Positions 38,046-50,058 are shown, counted from the stretch's first letter. The stretch: 64,000 nucleotides of DNA from Micromonospora sp. NBC_01796 (GCF_035917455.1 NZ_CP109078.1:2418001-2482000), one strand, 5' to 3'. Notes: a model not told the origin generated them from the sequence alone. Numbers and translations are program-made.

Positions 38046-38632
38046 TTCGTGTCTCCAGTCGCGCCGGAGCCGTCCACCGTGCGGGTTTCCGACCAGGGCG
38101 CCCGTTCGGCGCCGGCGGACGTACCCGGATTGGTCAGTGCACCGACGTAGTAGTCCTTCTCGGTGTCCCCGAGCCGCATCGGGTGCGGCGGCTGCTCCAT
38201 GCCGGGCAGCAGCGGAGCGAGCAGCTGTTCCTTGGTGAAGATCAGGTCCTGCCGGTTGTCCCGCGCCAACTCGTACTCGTTGCTCATCGTCAACGAGCGG
38301 GTCGGGCAGGCCTCGATGCAGAGCCCGCAGAAGATGCACCGGGCGTAGTTGATCTGGTAGGTGCTGGCGAACCGCTCACCCGGCGAGAAGCGCTGCTCGT
38401 CGGTGTTGTCGCCGCCCTCGACGTAGATCGCGTCCGCCGGGCAGGCCCAGGCGCACAGCTCGCAGCCGATGCACTTCTCCAGCCCGTCCGGGTGCCGGTT
38501 GAGGATGTGCCGCCCGTGGTAGCGGGGAGCGGAGACCGGCGGCTTGAACGGGTAGTCGGTGGTGACCACCTTCTTGAACATGTGCGAGAAGGTGACCCCG
38601 AAACCCTTGAACGTGCCCGAGATCGCGCTCAC
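38042..38632 (-). CDS. nuoI: NADH-quinone oxidoreductase subunit I
   Basis: 196-residue peripheral-arm subunit carrying two [4Fe-4S] clusters (N6a, N6b): [12 protein letters not shown] and [15 protein letters not shown] 38632 is placed by AGGAGGTG upstream; a longer reading would enter nuoH. The C-terminal 50 residues are hydrophilic and typical of actinobacteria. Confidence 0.95.
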   Translation of the reverse strand: MSAISGTFKGFGVTFSHMFKKVVTTDYPFKPPVSAPRYHGRHILNRHPDGLEKCIGCELCAWACPADAIYVEGGDNTDEQRFSPGERFASTYQINYARCIFCGLCIEACPTRSLTMSNEYELARDNRQDLIFTKEQLLAPLLPGMEQPPHPMRLGDTEKDYYVGALTNPGTSAGAERAPWSETRTVDGSGATGDTK

Positions 38633-38633
38633 G

Positions 38634-39992
38634 TCACACCTCCTTCTCGTCCGCGCCGGCAACAACGTTGGCCGGCTCCCGCTCGGCGACCGCGCGCTTG
38701 AGCCGCGGACTCGGCGGGACCTGCAGGTCCATGGGCGGCAGCGGGAAGCTGCCGGTGGGCCGGTTACGCACCTGCTGTTGCAGGGTCTCGGTCGGTTCCG
38801 GCTTGCGGCTCGGCCAGAAGAGCACGATCAGCAGCAGGACCAGCAGGACCACCCCGAAGATGATCCAGCGGTCGGTCGCGCCGCGACCGTCGACCGAGCG
38901 GATGCCGGCGAGCGCCAGGATCCAGACCAGGTTGATCGGGAGCAGCACCTTCCAGCCGAACCGCATGAACTGGTCGTACCGGAGCCGGGGCAGCGTGCCG
39001 CGCAGCCAGACGAAGACGAAGACCAGCAGGATGACCTTGCCGAGGAACCAGAGCAGCGGCCACCAGCCGGAGTTGGCACCGGACCAGAAGGTGATCGGCC
39101 AGGGTGCCCGCCACCCGCCCAGGAAGAGCGTCACGGTCACCGCCGACATGCTCACCATCGCGACGTACTCGGAGAGCATGAAGAGTGCGAACTTCAGCGA
39201 GCTGTACTCGGTCATGAAGCCGGCGACCAGCTCCGACTCCGCCTCGGGCAGGTCGAACGGCGCCCGGTTGGTCTCGCCCACCACCGCGATGAAGAAGATG
39301 ATGAAGCTCGGGAAGAGCAGCAGCGCGTACCAGCTCGGGGCGGTGGGGTGCCAGCCGAAGATGTCCCAGCTCGCCGCCGAGTTGCCCGACTGGGCGGCGA
39401 CGATACCGCTGGTCGACATGGTGCCGGCGCTCATGAAGACGGCGACGATGGAGAGTCCCAGCGCGATCTCGTACGAGATCATCTGGGCACTCGACCGCAG
39501 ACCGCCGAGCAGCGGGTACGTCGAACCGGAGGCCCAGCCACCGAGCACGATGCCGTAGACGCCCATCGCGGAGCAGGCCAGGATCACCAGGACGGCCACC
39601 GGCACGTCGGTCACCTGCAACGGCGTCCGCTCACCGAAGATGCTGACCATCGGTCCGAACGGGACCACCGACAGCACCGTCACCGCGCTGATCACCGAGA
39701 TGGTCGGCGCGAAGAAGAAGACCACCTTGTCCGACGCCTTCGGGAGGATGTCCTCCTTGAAGGCCATCTTCAGACCGTCGGCGAGGGTCTGCAGCAGACC
39801 GAACGGGCCCACCTGGTTCGGACCCGGGCGGACCTGCATCCGACCGACGACCCGGCGCTCGAACCAGACCCCGAGCAGGGTGGCGAGCACCGCGAAGACG
39901 AAGGCGAGAACGATCTTGAGCAGCACCAGCCACCAGGTGTCCTGGCCGAAGTCGGCCAGGGTCGGGTCCTGGGCCAGATAGTCGAGCCTCAC
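38634..39992 (-). CDS. nuoH: NADH-quinone oxidoreductase subunit H
   Basis: 452-residue membrane subunit next to the quinone site, with about eight helices. The conserved [19 protein letters not shown] loop and [20 protein letters not shown] are present. A C-terminal hydrophilic extension (about 400-452) follows. GTG 39992 overlaps the nuoG stop by 4 bp and follows AGAGGTG. Confidence 0.95.
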   Translation of the reverse strand: MRLDYLAQDPTLADFGQDTWWLVLLKIVLAFVFAVLATLLGVWFERRVVGRMQVRPGPNQVGPFGLLQTLADGLKMAFKEDILPKASDKVVFFFAPTISVISAVTVLSVVPFGPMVSIFGERTPLQVTDVPVAVLVILACSAMGVYGIVLGGWASGSTYPLLGGLRSSAQMISYEIALGLSIVAVFMSAGTMSTSGIVAAQSGNSAASWDIFGWHPTAPSWYALLLFPSFIIFFIAVVGETNRAPFDLPEAESELVAGFMTEYSSLKFALFMLSEYVAMVSMSAVTVTLFLGGWRAPWPITFWSGANSGWWPLLWFLGKVILLVFVFVWLRGTLPRLRYDQFMRFGWKVLLPINLVWILALAGIRSVDGRGATDRWIIFGVVLLVLLLIVLFWPSRKPEPTETLQQQVRNRPTGSFPLPPMDLQVPPSPRLKRAVAEREPANVVAGADEKEV

Positions 39993-42474
39993 TGAGCACC
40001 TCTTCCACTGCCTGTGGACAGCCGGACGACCGCGCCGGAGGTCGCGCCGAGGCTGCGCCGGACCGTCGAGCCGGGCGAGTTGGTCGGCAGCCAGACCACA
40101 CCGTCGGGCATGTCGGTGATCTCCAGCGGCAGGGTCAGCGCGCCCCGGTCGGTGCCGACCGTGACCGCTTCGCCGTCGGCCACGCCGAGCGCCTCGGCCG
40201 CCGCCTTGCCGAGCCGGACGACCGGCGGGCGGGCGGTGCCGCCCAACTGCTCGTCGCCCTCGGTCAGGGTGCCCAGGTCGATCAGGTGGTGCCAGGTGGC
40301 GAGCACCGCTTCGTCCGTACCGAGGGTGGCCGCCTCGGCCGGCTCGACCGCCGGGCTGGCCGGGCGGTCGGCCCGGGTCACCGGCAGTCCGCCCAGCTCG
40401 CGGCGGATGCTGTTCACGTCGCCCGCGTTGAGGTTGACGCCGAGCTGCGCGGCGAGCGCGTCGAGCACCCGGGCGTCGGTCATCGCGGTGGTGTCGAGCA
40501 CGGCCTCGAAGGTGCGCAGCCGGCCTTCCCAGTCGAGGAAGCTGCCGGCCTTCTCGACCACCGGGGCGACCGGGAAGACCACGTCGGCGCGCCGGGTGAC
40601 CGGTCCGCCCTTGATCTCCAGGCTGACCAGGAACTGGACCTTCTCCAGTGCTTCCTCGGCCAGTCGCGGGTCGGCCAGGTCGGACGGGTCGACCCCGGCC
40701 ACCACCAGGGCACCGATCTTGTCGGCGGCGACCGCGGCGATGATCTGGTCGGTGTCCCGACCGGTCTGGCTCGGGATGACTCCGGCGGCCACGTCCCAGG
40801 CGCCGGCCAGTTCGGCCCGCGCGCCGGGGTCGGCCACCGGGCGTCCGCCGGGCAGCAGGTTGGGCAGGCAGCCCGCGTCGACCGCACCCCGGTCGCCCGC
40901 TCGCCGCGGCACCCACGCCAGCTTGGCACCGGTACGCTCCGCGACCGCGGCGGCGGCGGAGAGCCCGCCCGGTACGGAGGCGAGCCGCTCGCCGACGAAC
41001 AGGATCGCTCCCGGCTGGCTCAGCGCGTCGGCGACCGTGTCGTGCTCGGCCAGCACCTGCGCCTCCTCACCCGGTACCACCCGGGCGAGCTTGGCGCCGA
41101 GCTTCTCCAGCCCACGGGTGGCGAACGGGGCCAGCGCGTAGACCTTGAGGCCCTTCTTCTGGTACGCCTTGCGTAGCCGGAGGAAGAGGATCGGGCACTC
41201 CTCCTCGGGCTCCAGCCCGGCCAGGACCACCGTGGACGCCCGCTCGATGTCGGCGTACGTCACGTCGGTCACGCCGGCCACGTTGCTCGCCAGGAACTGG
41301 GTCTCCTCGACGGCGACCGGGCGGGCCCGGAAGTCGATGTCGTTGGTGTTCAGGGCGACCCGGGCGAACTTCGAGTACGCGTACGCGTCCTCGACCGTGA
41401 GCCGGCCGCCGGTGAGCACCCCGACCCCGTACGCGCCGTCGCGGGCAAGCCGCAGTCCCTCGGCGGCGAAGGCGAACGCCTCGCTCCAGGACGCCTCGCG
41501 CAGCTCACCGGTCTTGGCGTCCCGGATCAGCGGGTGGGTGAGCCGCTCGGTGGCGGTGCTGTAGCGGAAGCCCCAGCGGCCCTTGTCGCAGTTCCACTCC
41601 TCGTTCACTGCGGCGTCGTCACCGGCGAGGCGGCGCTGGACCTTGCCCCGGCGGTGGTCGGTGCGCTGGGCGCATCCGGCGGAGCAGTGCTCGCACACGC
41701 TCGGGGTGGAGACCAGGTCGAACGGGCGGGCCCGGAACCGGTACTGGGCTCCGGTCAGCGCGCCCACCGGGCAGATCTGCACGGTGTTGCCGGAGAAGTA
41801 CGAGTTGAACGGGACGTCGCCGACCCCGCCCGCGTCCCGGCCGCTGCCGTCGCCCTCGCCGCCGTAGACCTCGTCCCGGTAGACGTTGATCTGCTCGCCG
41901 GAGGAGCGGTCCATCAGGTCGATGAACTTGTCTCCGGCGATCTCCTCGGAGAACCGGGTGCAGCGCTGGCAGAGCACGCAGCGCTCGCGGTCGAGCAGCA
42001 CCTGGGAGGAGATGTTGATCGGCTTCTCGTATTCCCGCTTCGTCTCGTGGAAGCGGGTCTCGGGGCGGCCGGTCGACATCGCCTGGTTCTGCAGCGGGCA
42101 CTCGCCGCCCTTGTCGCACATCGGGCAGTCGAGCGGGTGGTTGACCAGGAGCAGCTCCATGATCCCCTCCTGCGCCTTCTTGGCGACCGGAGAGGTGAGC
42201 TGGGTCTTGACCACCATGCCCTCGGCGACCGTCTGGGTGCACGAGGCGACCGGCTTGCGCTGGCCCTCCACGTCGACCAGACACTGCCGGCACGCCCCGG
42301 CGGGCGCGAGCAGCGGGTGGTCGCAGAACCGGGGGATCTCGATGCCGAGCTTCTCGGCGGCCCGGATGAGCAGCGTGCCCTTCGGCGCGGTCACCTCGAT
42401 GCCGTCGATGGTCAGGGTCACGGTCTCGACCGGCGCGACGGCACCGGCCGGGTTGACAGCCTTCAGGTCGGTCA

Positions 42475-42475
<1 letters not shown>
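39989..42475 (-). CDS. nuoG: NADH-quinone oxidoreductase subunit G
   Basis: 828-residue Fe-S subunit of the NADH module. The N-terminus has the [2Fe-2S] ligands (RFCDHP, GACRQC, SCTQ), then [14 protein letters not shown] and [10 protein letters not shown], and the extra N7-type motif CEHCSAGC about residue 260. The molybdopterin-oxidoreductase-like domain (about 300-690) is without cofactor ligands, followed by a C-terminal barrel. It relays electrons from NuoF to NuoI. ATG 42475 overlaps the nuoF stop (TAATG). Confidence 0.95.
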
Positions 42476-43787
<1,312 letters not shown>

Positions 43788-43791
<4 letters not shown>

Positions 43792-44780
43792 GATTGAGCC
43801 TCCTTCAACGAACGCTGCTGCTGCTCGGCGTCGTCGCCGGCCGGCTTGCCATCGCTGGCCGGCTTGTTGGCGGCGACGCCGGCATCGGCGGCGGCCTTGG
43901 CGTCCGCCGGTGCCGGCGGTTCGCCGTCGACCGGGGTGGCAACCCCCGGCGCGTCCGGTGCCGGCGTCTTCGCGTCCGGCGCGCGGGTCTCCGCGGTACG
44001 CAACTGCGGCGACTTCTGGTCCGGTGCCGGCAGGTCCGGCGCGGTGGTGCCGGTGGCGGCGGCCGGTCGGGTGGTGGCCGGGGCCGGTGCGGCGGCGGCC
44101 TTCGTGCTCTTGATCGGGGTGTTCGGGTCGAAGCCCGGCACCGAGATCCCGTGCTGCTCGGCCAGGCGCAGCCCGCGCAGCGTCGCGTCGCCGGCCGGTC
44201 CGTCGGCCACCGCGCCCTCGCGCTCGTCGGCGAAGCCGGCGAGTTGCAGCGACATCTCCTTGAGCGTGCAGAGCCGGGCCCCACGGGTCGGCATCGGCCG
44301 GTTGCCGGCGCGCAGCTCGTTGACCACGCCGACCGCGCTGTCCGGGTCGACCTTGTCGAAGAAGTCGTAGTTGACCGTCATCACCGGGCCGTAGTCGCAC
44401 GCGGCCAGGCACTCGGCGTGTTCGAGGGTGATCGTGCCGTCGGTGGTGGTCTCGTCGTGCCCGACGCCGAGGTGCTCGGAGAGGGAGTCGTAGACCTGCT
44501 GCCCGCCGAGCACGTTGCACATCGTGTTGGTGCAGACGCTGACCAGGTAGTCACCGGTCGGCCGGCGCTTGTACATGGTGTAGAAGGTCGCCACCGCGCC
44601 GACCTGCGCCTTGTTCAGGCCGAGGACCTCGGCACAGAACGACACGCCGGCCGGGGATACGTACCCCTCCTCGGACTGCACCAGGTGCAGCAGCGGCAGC
44701 AGGGCCGAGCGGGACCGGTCGGCCGGGTAGCGGGCGACGATCTCCCGCGCCCGCCCGTACGTCTCTTCACTGAAGGCCAC
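43788..44780 (-). CDS. nuoE: NADH-quinone oxidoreductase subunit E, long acidic/Ala tail
   Basis: 330-residue thioredoxin-like [2Fe-2S] subunit (cluster N1a): ligands in SVCTNTMC and AECLAAC. The conserved fold ends about residue 185. The remaining 145 residues are rich in Ala, Pro, Asp, Lys and Thr with no hydrophobic core and are presumably disordered, about twice the usual NuoE length. GTG 44780 overlaps the nuoD stop by one base. Codon use of the tail is like the rest, so it is real coding sequence and not a frameshift. Confidence 0.94.
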
Positions 44781-46105
44781 TAGCGATCACACCCACCCAT
44801 CACCGGATCCAGAGAGGCACCGCCCGCGATCACGTCCGCGATCAGGCCGCCCTCGGCCATTGCCGGGAGGGCCTGGAGGTTGACGAAGCTCGGTTCGCGG
44901 TAGTGCACCCGGTAGGGCCGGGTCCCGCCGTCCGAGACCGCGTGTACGCCCAGTTCGCCGCGAGGCGCCTCGATCGCGACGTAGACCTGGCCCGGCGGCA
45001 CCCGGAAGCCCTCGGTGACGAGCTTGAAGTGGTGGATCAGCGACTCCATCGACTGACCCATGATCTTCGCTACGTGCTCGAGGGAGTTGCCCATGCCGTC
45101 GACGCCGATGGCGAGCTGCGCCGGCCAGGCGATCTTCTTGTCGGCCACCATGATCGGGCCGGGCCGGAGCCGGTCCAGCGCCTGCTCGATCAGCTTGAGC
45201 GACTCGCGGATCTCGCCGAGCCGGACCTGGTAACGACCCCACACGTCGGCGTCGGTCGAGGTCGGCACGTCGAACTCGTACGTCTCGTAGCCGCAGTACG
45301 GCATCGTCTTGCGCAGGTCCCACGGAAGTCCGGCCGAGCGGAGCACCGGACCGGTGACGCCGAGCGCGAGACAACCGGTCACGTCGAGGACGGCCACGTT
45401 CTTCGTCCGCTCGATCCAGATCGGCTGCCCGGAGAGCAGGTCCTCGTACTCCTTGAGCCGCTTCGGCATCATGTCGAGGAACTCGCGGATCTTGACGATC
45501 GCCGCGTCCGGTACGTCCTGGGCGACCCCGCCGGGGCGGACGTACGCCATGTTCATCCGCAGGCCGGTGATCATCTCGAAGATGTCGAGAATGTACTCAC
45601 GCTCGCGGAAGCCGTACAGCATGATGGAGATGGCGCCGAGTTCCATGCCGGTGGTGGCCAGCCAGACCAGGTGCGACGCGACCCGGTTCAGCTCCATCAT
45701 CAGCACCCGGATGGTGGTCGCCCGCTCGGTGATGTCGTCCGTGATGCCGAGCAGCTTCTCCACCGCGAGGCTGTACGCCGTCTCGTTGAAGATCGGTGCC
45801 AGGTAGTCCATCCGGGTCACGAACGTCGAGCCCTGCGTCCAGTTGCGGTACTCGATGCTCTTCTCGATGCCGGTGTGCAGGTAGCCGACGACGCTGCGGG
45901 CCTCGCGGACCGTCTCGCCCTCGAGTTCCAGCACCAGCCGCAGCACCCCGTGCGTGGACGGGTGCTGCGGACCCATGTTGACCACGATCCGCTCGTCGGC
46001 GATCGGGTCGTGTCCGGCCACCACGGTGTCCCAGTCGCCACCGGTGACGGTGAAGACCCGGCCCTCGGTGGTCTCGCGCTCAGCCGCGTATCCAGGAGTG
46101 GTCAT
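44780..46105 (-). CDS. nuoD: NADH-quinone oxidoreductase subunit D
   Basis: 441-residue 49-kDa-type subunit lining the quinone cavity. Conserved blocks are [37 protein letters not shown] and the C-terminal [16 protein letters not shown]. The quinone-ligand His is in the PSTHG loop. ATG 46105 overlaps the nuoC stop (TAATG). It is a separate gene, not a NuoCD fusion. Confidence 0.96.
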   Translation of the reverse strand: MTTPGYAAERETTEGRVFTVTGGDWDTVVAGHDPIADERIVVNMGPQHPSTHGVLRLVLELEGETVREARSVVGYLHTGIEKSIEYRNWTQGSTFVTRMDYLAPIFNETAYSLAVEKLLGITDDITERATTIRVLMMELNRVASHLVWLATTGMELGAISIMLYGFREREYILDIFEMITGLRMNMAYVRPGGVAQDVPDAAIVKIREFLDMMPKRLKEYEDLLSGQPIWIERTKNVAVLDVTGCLALGVTGPVLRSAGLPWDLRKTMPYCGYETYEFDVPTSTDADVWGRYQVRLGEIRESLKLIEQALDRLRPGPIMVADKKIAWPAQLAIGVDGMGNSLEHVAKIMGQSMESLIHHFKLVTEGFRVPPGQVYVAIEAPRGELGVHAVSDGGTRPYRVHYREPSFVNLQALPAMAEGGLIADVIAGGASLDPVMGGCDR

Positions 46106-46839
46106 TACTGGTAACTCCTCCGCTTGTCGGGCGGTGGGATCTCGGCGCCCTTGTACTCGACCGGCACGCCACCGAGCGGGTAGTCCTTGCGCTGGGGGTG
46201 TCCCTCCCAGTCGTCCGGCATCAGGATCCGGGTCAGGCCGGGGTGGCCGTCGAAGACGATGCCGAACATGTCGTACGCCTCGCGCTCCTGCCAGTCCGCG
46301 GTCGGGTAGACCGTCGTGACGCTCGGCAGGTGCGGGTCCTCGACGCTCACGGCGGCTTCCAGCCGGATCCGGCGCCGGTAGGTCATCGAGGTCAGCTCGT
46401 AGATGACGTGCAGCCGGCGGTCGTCGGTGCCGAGGTAGTCGACGCCGGAGACCGAGGAGCAGAGCTCGAACCGGAGTGCCCGGTCGTCGCGCAGCACCTG
46501 GCAGACCTCGAAGATCCGCTCGGGTCGTACGTGCAGGGTCAGCTCACCCCGGTCGACCACGATCTTCTCGATCGCGTCGGCGAACGCGGGGTACGCCTCT
46601 TCGAGCGCGTCCCGTACCTCGTCGAAGTAGCCGCCGTACGGCCGGGGGCTGTCGATCAGGCCGACGTGCCGGCGGACCAGGCCGCCGAAGCCGGAGGTGT
46701 CACCGGAGCCGTGGATGCCGAACATGCCCTGCCCGGCCGGGCTGGCCGGGGGGTGTTCGGCGGGGGCTCCGCTGGTCGCGCCGACCGGGGGCGCGGCCAC
46801 CGGTACGCCGTTGCCGGGCTTGTCACTGGGCGTGGTCAC
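46105..46839 (-). CDS. nuoC: NADH-quinone oxidoreductase subunit C
   Basis: 244-residue 30-kDa-type subunit. The signature [17 protein letters not shown] is present, then [20 protein letters not shown]. An N-terminal Pro/Ala/Gly stretch of about 55 residues precedes the fold and is probably disordered. GTG 46839 overlaps nuoB by 4 bp (GTGA). Confidence 0.95.
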   Translation of the reverse strand: MTTPSDKPGNGVPVAAPPVGATSGAPAEHPPASPAGQGMFGIHGSGDTSGFGGLVRRHVGLIDSPRPYGGYFDEVRDALEEAYPAFADAIEKIVVDRGELTLHVRPERIFEVCQVLRDDRALRFELCSSVSGVDYLGTDDRRLHVIYELTSMTYRRRIRLEAAVSVEDPHLPSVTTVYPTADWQEREAYDMFGIVFDGHPGLTRILMPDDWEGHPQRKDYPLGGVPVEYKGAEIPPPDKRRSYQ

Positions 46840-47510
46840 GGCTTGACACCCCCGGTGATGTGGTTCTGTGCGTTCATCCAGTTCTCGATCCGGAGCTGTT
46901 CCTCGCGGCCCTCGCGAACCGCCTGCGTCCACTCGGCCCGCCGGGCCTTGTCGGACCGGTACGACGACGGCATCGAGCCGTACGGCACCACCGGGACGTC
47001 ACCGCGCGCCTGCCGGGCCTCGAGCATCTTGCGGCCGTTCGGACCGAGCGGCTCGTGCATGATCTTCTCGCGGAGCTTCAGGATCGCGTCGATCAGCATC
47101 TCCGGCCGGGGCGGGCAGCCGGGCAGGTACATGTCGACCGGGACGATGTGGTCGACGCCCTGCACGATCGCGTAGTTGTTGAACATGCCGCCGCTGCTGG
47201 CGCAGACGCCCATCGACAGCACCCACCGGGGCTCGGCCATCTGGTCGTAGATCTGGCGCAGCACCGGGGCCATCTTCTGGCTGACCCGGCCGGCGACGAT
47301 CATCAGGTCGGCCTGGCGCGGCGAGGCGCGGAAGACCTCCATGCCCCAGCGGCCCATGTCGTAGTGCGGGCCACCGGCCGCCATCATCTCGATGGCGCAG
47401 CAGGCGAGGCCGAAGGTGGCACCCCAGACCGACGACTTGCGGGACCAGTTGACCAGCTTCTCCACCGAGGTGAGCAGGACACCGGCGGGGAGCTTCTCTT
47501 CGATACCCAT
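46836..47510 (-). CDS. nuoB: NADH-quinone oxidoreductase subunit B
   Basis: 224-residue subunit carrying terminal cluster N2, which reduces menaquinone. Ligands are C37 and C38 (LACCAIEM), C103 (MGVCASSGG) and C132 (LPGCPPRP). ATG 47510 follows GGGAGGA, 13 bp after nuoA. The C-terminal 50 residues are basic and actinobacteria-like. Confidence 0.96.
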   Translation of the reverse strand: MGIEEKLPAGVLLTSVEKLVNWSRKSSVWGATFGLACCAIEMMAAGGPHYDMGRWGMEVFRASPRQADLMIVAGRVSQKMAPVLRQIYDQMAEPRWVLSMGVCASSGGMFNNYAIVQGVDHIVPVDMYLPGCPPRPEMLIDAILKLREKIMHEPLGPNGRKMLEARQARGDVPVVPYGSMPSSYRSDKARRAEWTQAVREGREEQLRIENWMNAQNHITGGVKP

Positions 47511-47523
47511 CTGACGTCCTCCC

Positions 47524-47889
47524 TCAGTCCCAGTCCAGGCCGCCGCGCCGCCAGACATAGGCGTACGCGACGAAGACCGCGACGATGAACAGCACCATCT
47601 CCACGAAGCCGAAGATGGGCAGCGAGTCGAACACGACCGCCCACGGGAAGAGGAAGATGATCTCGATATCGAAGATGATGAAGAGCATCGCGGTCAGGTA
47701 GAACTTGATCGGGAACCGACCACCGCCCGGAGGCTGTGGGCTCGGCTCGATGCCGCACTCGTACGCTTCGAGCTTGGCCTTGTTGTAACGCAGCGGACCG
47801 GCGAACCGCGCGGCGCCGACGGAGAACAGCGCGAACGCCGCGGCGAGGGCCATGAGCCCGATGATGGGTACGTAAGGCGAGAGCGACAT
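47524..47889 (-). CDS. nuoA: NADH-quinone oxidoreductase subunit A
   Basis: 121-residue three-helix subunit. The cytosolic loop has [20 protein letters not shown] with the conserved Cys, then [19 protein letters not shown] 47889 follows AGGAGA. It is first of the nuo genes; the 93 bp to the reductase gene contain an AT-rich segment with repeated TGTGAAT and a hairpin, so nuo may have its own promoter in addition to readthrough. Confidence 0.95.
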   Translation of the reverse strand: MSLSPYVPIIGLMALAAAFALFSVGAARFAGPLRYNKAKLEAYECGIEPSPQPPGGGRFPIKFYLTAMLFIIFDIEIIFLFPWAVVFDSLPIFGFVEMVLFIVAVFVAYAYVWRRGGLDWD

Positions 47890-47932
47890 CTCTTCTCCTG
47901 CTCGTCCTTCCCTGCCCTCGGTCATTAACAAA

Positions 47933-47948
47933 ATTCACACTATTCACA
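47933..47948 (-). promoter_or_regulatory. Tandem TGTGAAT repeats before nuoA
   Basis: Minus strand: two TGTGAAT units, 9 bp apart (47933-47939, 47942-47948), in the only AT-rich part of the reductase-nuoA gap. They resemble Rex half-sites but are direct, not inverted, repeats. Confidence 0.35.
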
Positions 47949-47953
47949 GTCCT

Positions 47954-47971
47954 CCGGGCGCCTTCGCCCGG
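47954..47971 (-). terminator. Hairpin after the reductase gene
   Basis: CCGGGCG/CGCCCGG stem (7 bp, 4-nt loop) 12 bp after the stop of the reductase gene, before nuoA. Weak without a U-tract; may only partly separate the two transcripts. Confidence 0.4.
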
Positions 47972-47982
47972 GGGGCCGCTGC

Positions 47983-49260
47983 TCACACCGCTGGTGCCAC
48001 CTTGGTCATCGCGTTGATCACCCGGTCCATCGCGTCCCCGCCGCGCGGGTCGGTCAGGTTGGCCAGCAGTTTCAGGACGAACCGCATCAGGGTCGGGTGC
48101 GGCATGCCGTGTTTGGTGGCGATCCGCATGATCTGCGGATTGCCGATGAGCTTCACGAAAATCCCGCCGAGCCGGTAGTAACCGCCGTAGCGGGCCTTCA
48201 ACTCGGCCGGGTAACCGGCCAGCGCCCGCTCCCGGTCGGGTCCCTCGGCGCGGGCCAGCGCCTGGACGATGACCTCGGCGGCGAGTTCGCCGGACTCCAT
48301 CGCGTACGCGATGCCCTCGCCGTTGAACGGGTTGACCATGCCACCGGAGTCGCCGACCAGCAGCACCCCGCGGGTGTAGTGCGGCACCCGGTTGAAGCCC
48401 ATCGGGAGGGCGGCCCCGAGGATCGGGCCCTCCGCGTTGGTCTCGTCGGTCATGCCCCACTCGGGCGGGGTGTTGGCCAACCAGTCCGTGAGCATCCGGC
48501 GGTAGTTGGTCTTGCCGAACGCGGACGACGAGTTCAGTACGCCGAGACCGACGTTGACCCGGCCGTCGCCCATGCCGAAGATCCAGCCGTAGCCGGGAAG
48601 CAGGTTGTCGCCGGAGTCCCGGCTGCGCAGTTCGAGCCACGACTCGAGATAGTTGTCGTCGTGTTTGGCCGGTGACTTGTAGTAGCGGCGTACCGCCACC
48701 CCGATCGGCCGGTCCTCGCGCTTGGCCAGGCCCATGGCGAGCGGCAGTCGACCGGAGACACCGTCGCCGGCCACGACCAGGGGGGCATGGAAGGTCACCG
48801 GTTCCTTGCCCGGTCCCGCCTCGCCGGTGACCCCGATCGCCCGGCCGGTCGCGTCCAGCACCGGCCCGGTGACGTTGATGCCCGTACGCAGCTCGGCTCC
48901 GGCACCGACCGCCTGCTTGGCGAGGAGGTCGTCGAAGTCCAGCCGGGTACGGACCAGGCCGTAGTTGGGGAAGCTGGCCAGGTCGGGCCAGTCGAGCTCC
49001 AGCCGCATCCCGCCGCCGATCACCCGCAGGCCGCGGTTGTGCAACCAGCCGGCCTCCGCGGAGGTGTCGACGCCGAGCCTGATGAGCTGCTTGACCGCGC
49101 GCGGGGTGAGGCCGTCGCCGCACACCTTCTCGCGCGGGAACTCGGTCTTCTCCAGTAGCAGGACCCGTAGTCCGTGCCGCGCCAGGTGGTAGGCGGTGGT
49201 GGAACCACCCGGTCCGGCGCCGACGACGATGACGTCCGCGTCGTACTCGACCGTGGCCAT
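47983..49260 (-). CDS. Geranylgeranyl reductase-family flavoprotein (menaquinone saturation)
   Basis: 425-residue FAD-dependent reductase. The dinucleotide fold is VIVVGAGPGGSTTAYHLARHG (split here after 20 residues as GAGPGG core), then FPREKVCGDGLTPRA, the family signature, and VGDSGGMVNPFNGEGIAYAM near the middle. Relatives reduce isoprenoid double bonds; the actinobacterial member MenJ saturates one unit of the menaquinone tail. Its place just before nuoA fits that role. ATG 49260 follows AAGGAGG. A Rex-like operator and iron box lie upstream. Confidence 0.9.
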   Translation of the reverse strand: MATVEYDADVIVVGAGPGGSTTAYHLARHGLRVLLLEKTEFPREKVCGDGLTPRAVKQLIRLGVDTSAEAGWLHNRGLRVIGGGMRLELDWPDLASFPNYGLVRTRLDFDDLLAKQAVGAGAELRTGINVTGPVLDATGRAIGVTGEAGPGKEPVTFHAPLVVAGDGVSGRLPLAMGLAKREDRPIGVAVRRYYKSPAKHDDNYLESWLELRSRDSGDNLLPGYGWIFGMGDGRVNVGLGVLNSSSAFGKTNYRRMLTDWLANTPPEWGMTDETNAEGPILGAALPMGFNRVPHYTRGVLLVGDSGGMVNPFNGEGIAYAMESGELAAEVIVQALARAEGPDRERALAGYPAELKARYGGYYRLGGIFVKLIGNPQIMRIATKHGMPHPTLMRFVLKLLANLTDPRGGDAMDRVINAMTKVAPAV

Positions 49261-49282
49261 CAGCGCCTCCTTCCCGAGGTGC

Positions 49283-49300
49283 TCGTGAAATGCTTCACAA
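49283..49300 (-). promoter_or_regulatory. Rex operator-like site
   Basis: Minus strand TTGTGAAGCATTTCACGA matches the Rex consensus TTGTGAA-N4-TTCACAA at 13 of 14 fixed positions. It starts 23 bp before the reductase ATG and just downstream of the predicted transcription start, a repressor position. Confidence 0.7.
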
Positions 49301-49314
49301 GCTGGTTCGGGAGG

Positions 49315-49320
49315 AGTCTA
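49315..49320 (-). promoter_or_regulatory. -10 element of the reductase-nuo promoter
   Basis: TAGACT on the minus strand, placing transcription start near 49308, between the iron box and the Rex site. Confidence 0.45.
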
Positions 49321-49344
49321 AGACCGCGTTAAGGGTGCCAGCGG

Positions 49345-49360
49345 GTTAGGTGAACCTAAC
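49345..49360. promoter_or_regulatory. Iron box-like palindrome (IdeR/DmdR type)
   Basis: Perfect palindrome GTTAGGTGAACCTAAC. Read on the minus strand, its neighbourhood AAGTTAGGTTCACCTAA matches 15 of 17 positions of the Streptomyces iron-box sequence AGGTTAGGCTCACCTAA. It sits about 40-50 bp upstream of the predicted start of the reductase transcript. Confidence 0.55.
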
Positions 49361-49408
49361 TTCCCGAGGTGGGCGCGGTGAGCCTCCCGGGCGAGCGGAC
49401 CGGTCGGA

Positions 49409-49909
49409 TCAGCCCGATCCGGTGGGACGCTCCTCGGACCCGGCAGCCTCCAGATCGGACAGTGTCACCGGCGGCTCGTCCTGCCCGGTCAACCTGTTGG
49501 CCGGTGGGCCGTCCTGGTCCGCCGACGAAGTCGACTCCGCGTCCTCGGCACCCGCCGGCAGATCGACCGGGGCGTTCTCGTACCCGTCGGGAAGATCGAC
49601 CGGCGGCTCCGCCCGCCCGGCGAGGTCGGCGTCACCCCCGGCCTGATCGGGGGCCGAACCCGCCGGCCCGTCGTATCCGGTCGCGCCGGGCAGACCCTTC
49701 GGCAACTGCTCACGCAACGCGCCGCCGGCCGCCCGGTCGAGCGCGGAGAGCACCTCGGCGACCACCTGCCGTACGCCGGCCGGGTCTGCATCGGCGGCCA
49801 GCTGCCGGATCTGTGCGATCAGTTCGGCCGCGTCCGTGTCGGCCGGCGCGCCGTGCTCCGCCGCTGCCGACCAGTCGTCGCCGTCCGGCTGCCGCTGTGC
49901 CCCCGCCAT
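49409..49909 (-). CDS. Hypothetical acidic protein
   Basis: 166-residue protein not recognised. The first 70 residues could form two helices (AAELIAQIRQLAADADPAG, VRQVVAEVLSALDRAAGG). The rest is Asp/Glu/Pro/Gly-rich and probably disordered, with a near repeat PVDLPDGYENAPVDLPAGAE. Support for translation: a leaderless -10 box (TACGCT, 6 nt, ATG) and a normal G/C third-position bias. It lies between menG and the reductase on the same strand. Confidence 0.6.
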   Translation of the reverse strand: MAGAQRQPDGDDWSAAAEHGAPADTDAAELIAQIRQLAADADPAGVRQVVAEVLSALDRAAGGALREQLPKGLPGATGYDGPAGSAPDQAGGDADLAGRAEPPVDLPDGYENAPVDLPAGAEDAESTSSADQDGPPANRLTGQDEPPVTLSDLEAAGSEERPTGSG

Positions 49910-49915
49910 TTGCGC

Positions 49916-49921
49916 AGCGTA
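49916..49921 (-). promoter_or_regulatory. -10 element of leaderless promoter
   Basis: TACGCT on the minus strand, 6 nt before ATG 49909; no Shine-Dalgarno sequence. Confidence 0.5.
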
Positions 49922-50058
49922 CTGCCCGAGAGAGCACGAAAAGGACGAAACGCGAAATGTTGCTCATCCGGGCGTGGCCGGGCCGTATCTATCCGACCCG
50001 CGCTACTTCCGGGCGGCGCGGTGCGGTGCGGCGCCACTCCGGACCGATCCGACCCGCG

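Noticed and set aside
47933-47948. A full Rex operator directly before nuoA
   Set aside because: Only direct TGTGAAT repeats are present; the inverted second half-site needed for Rex is absent, unlike at 49283-49300.
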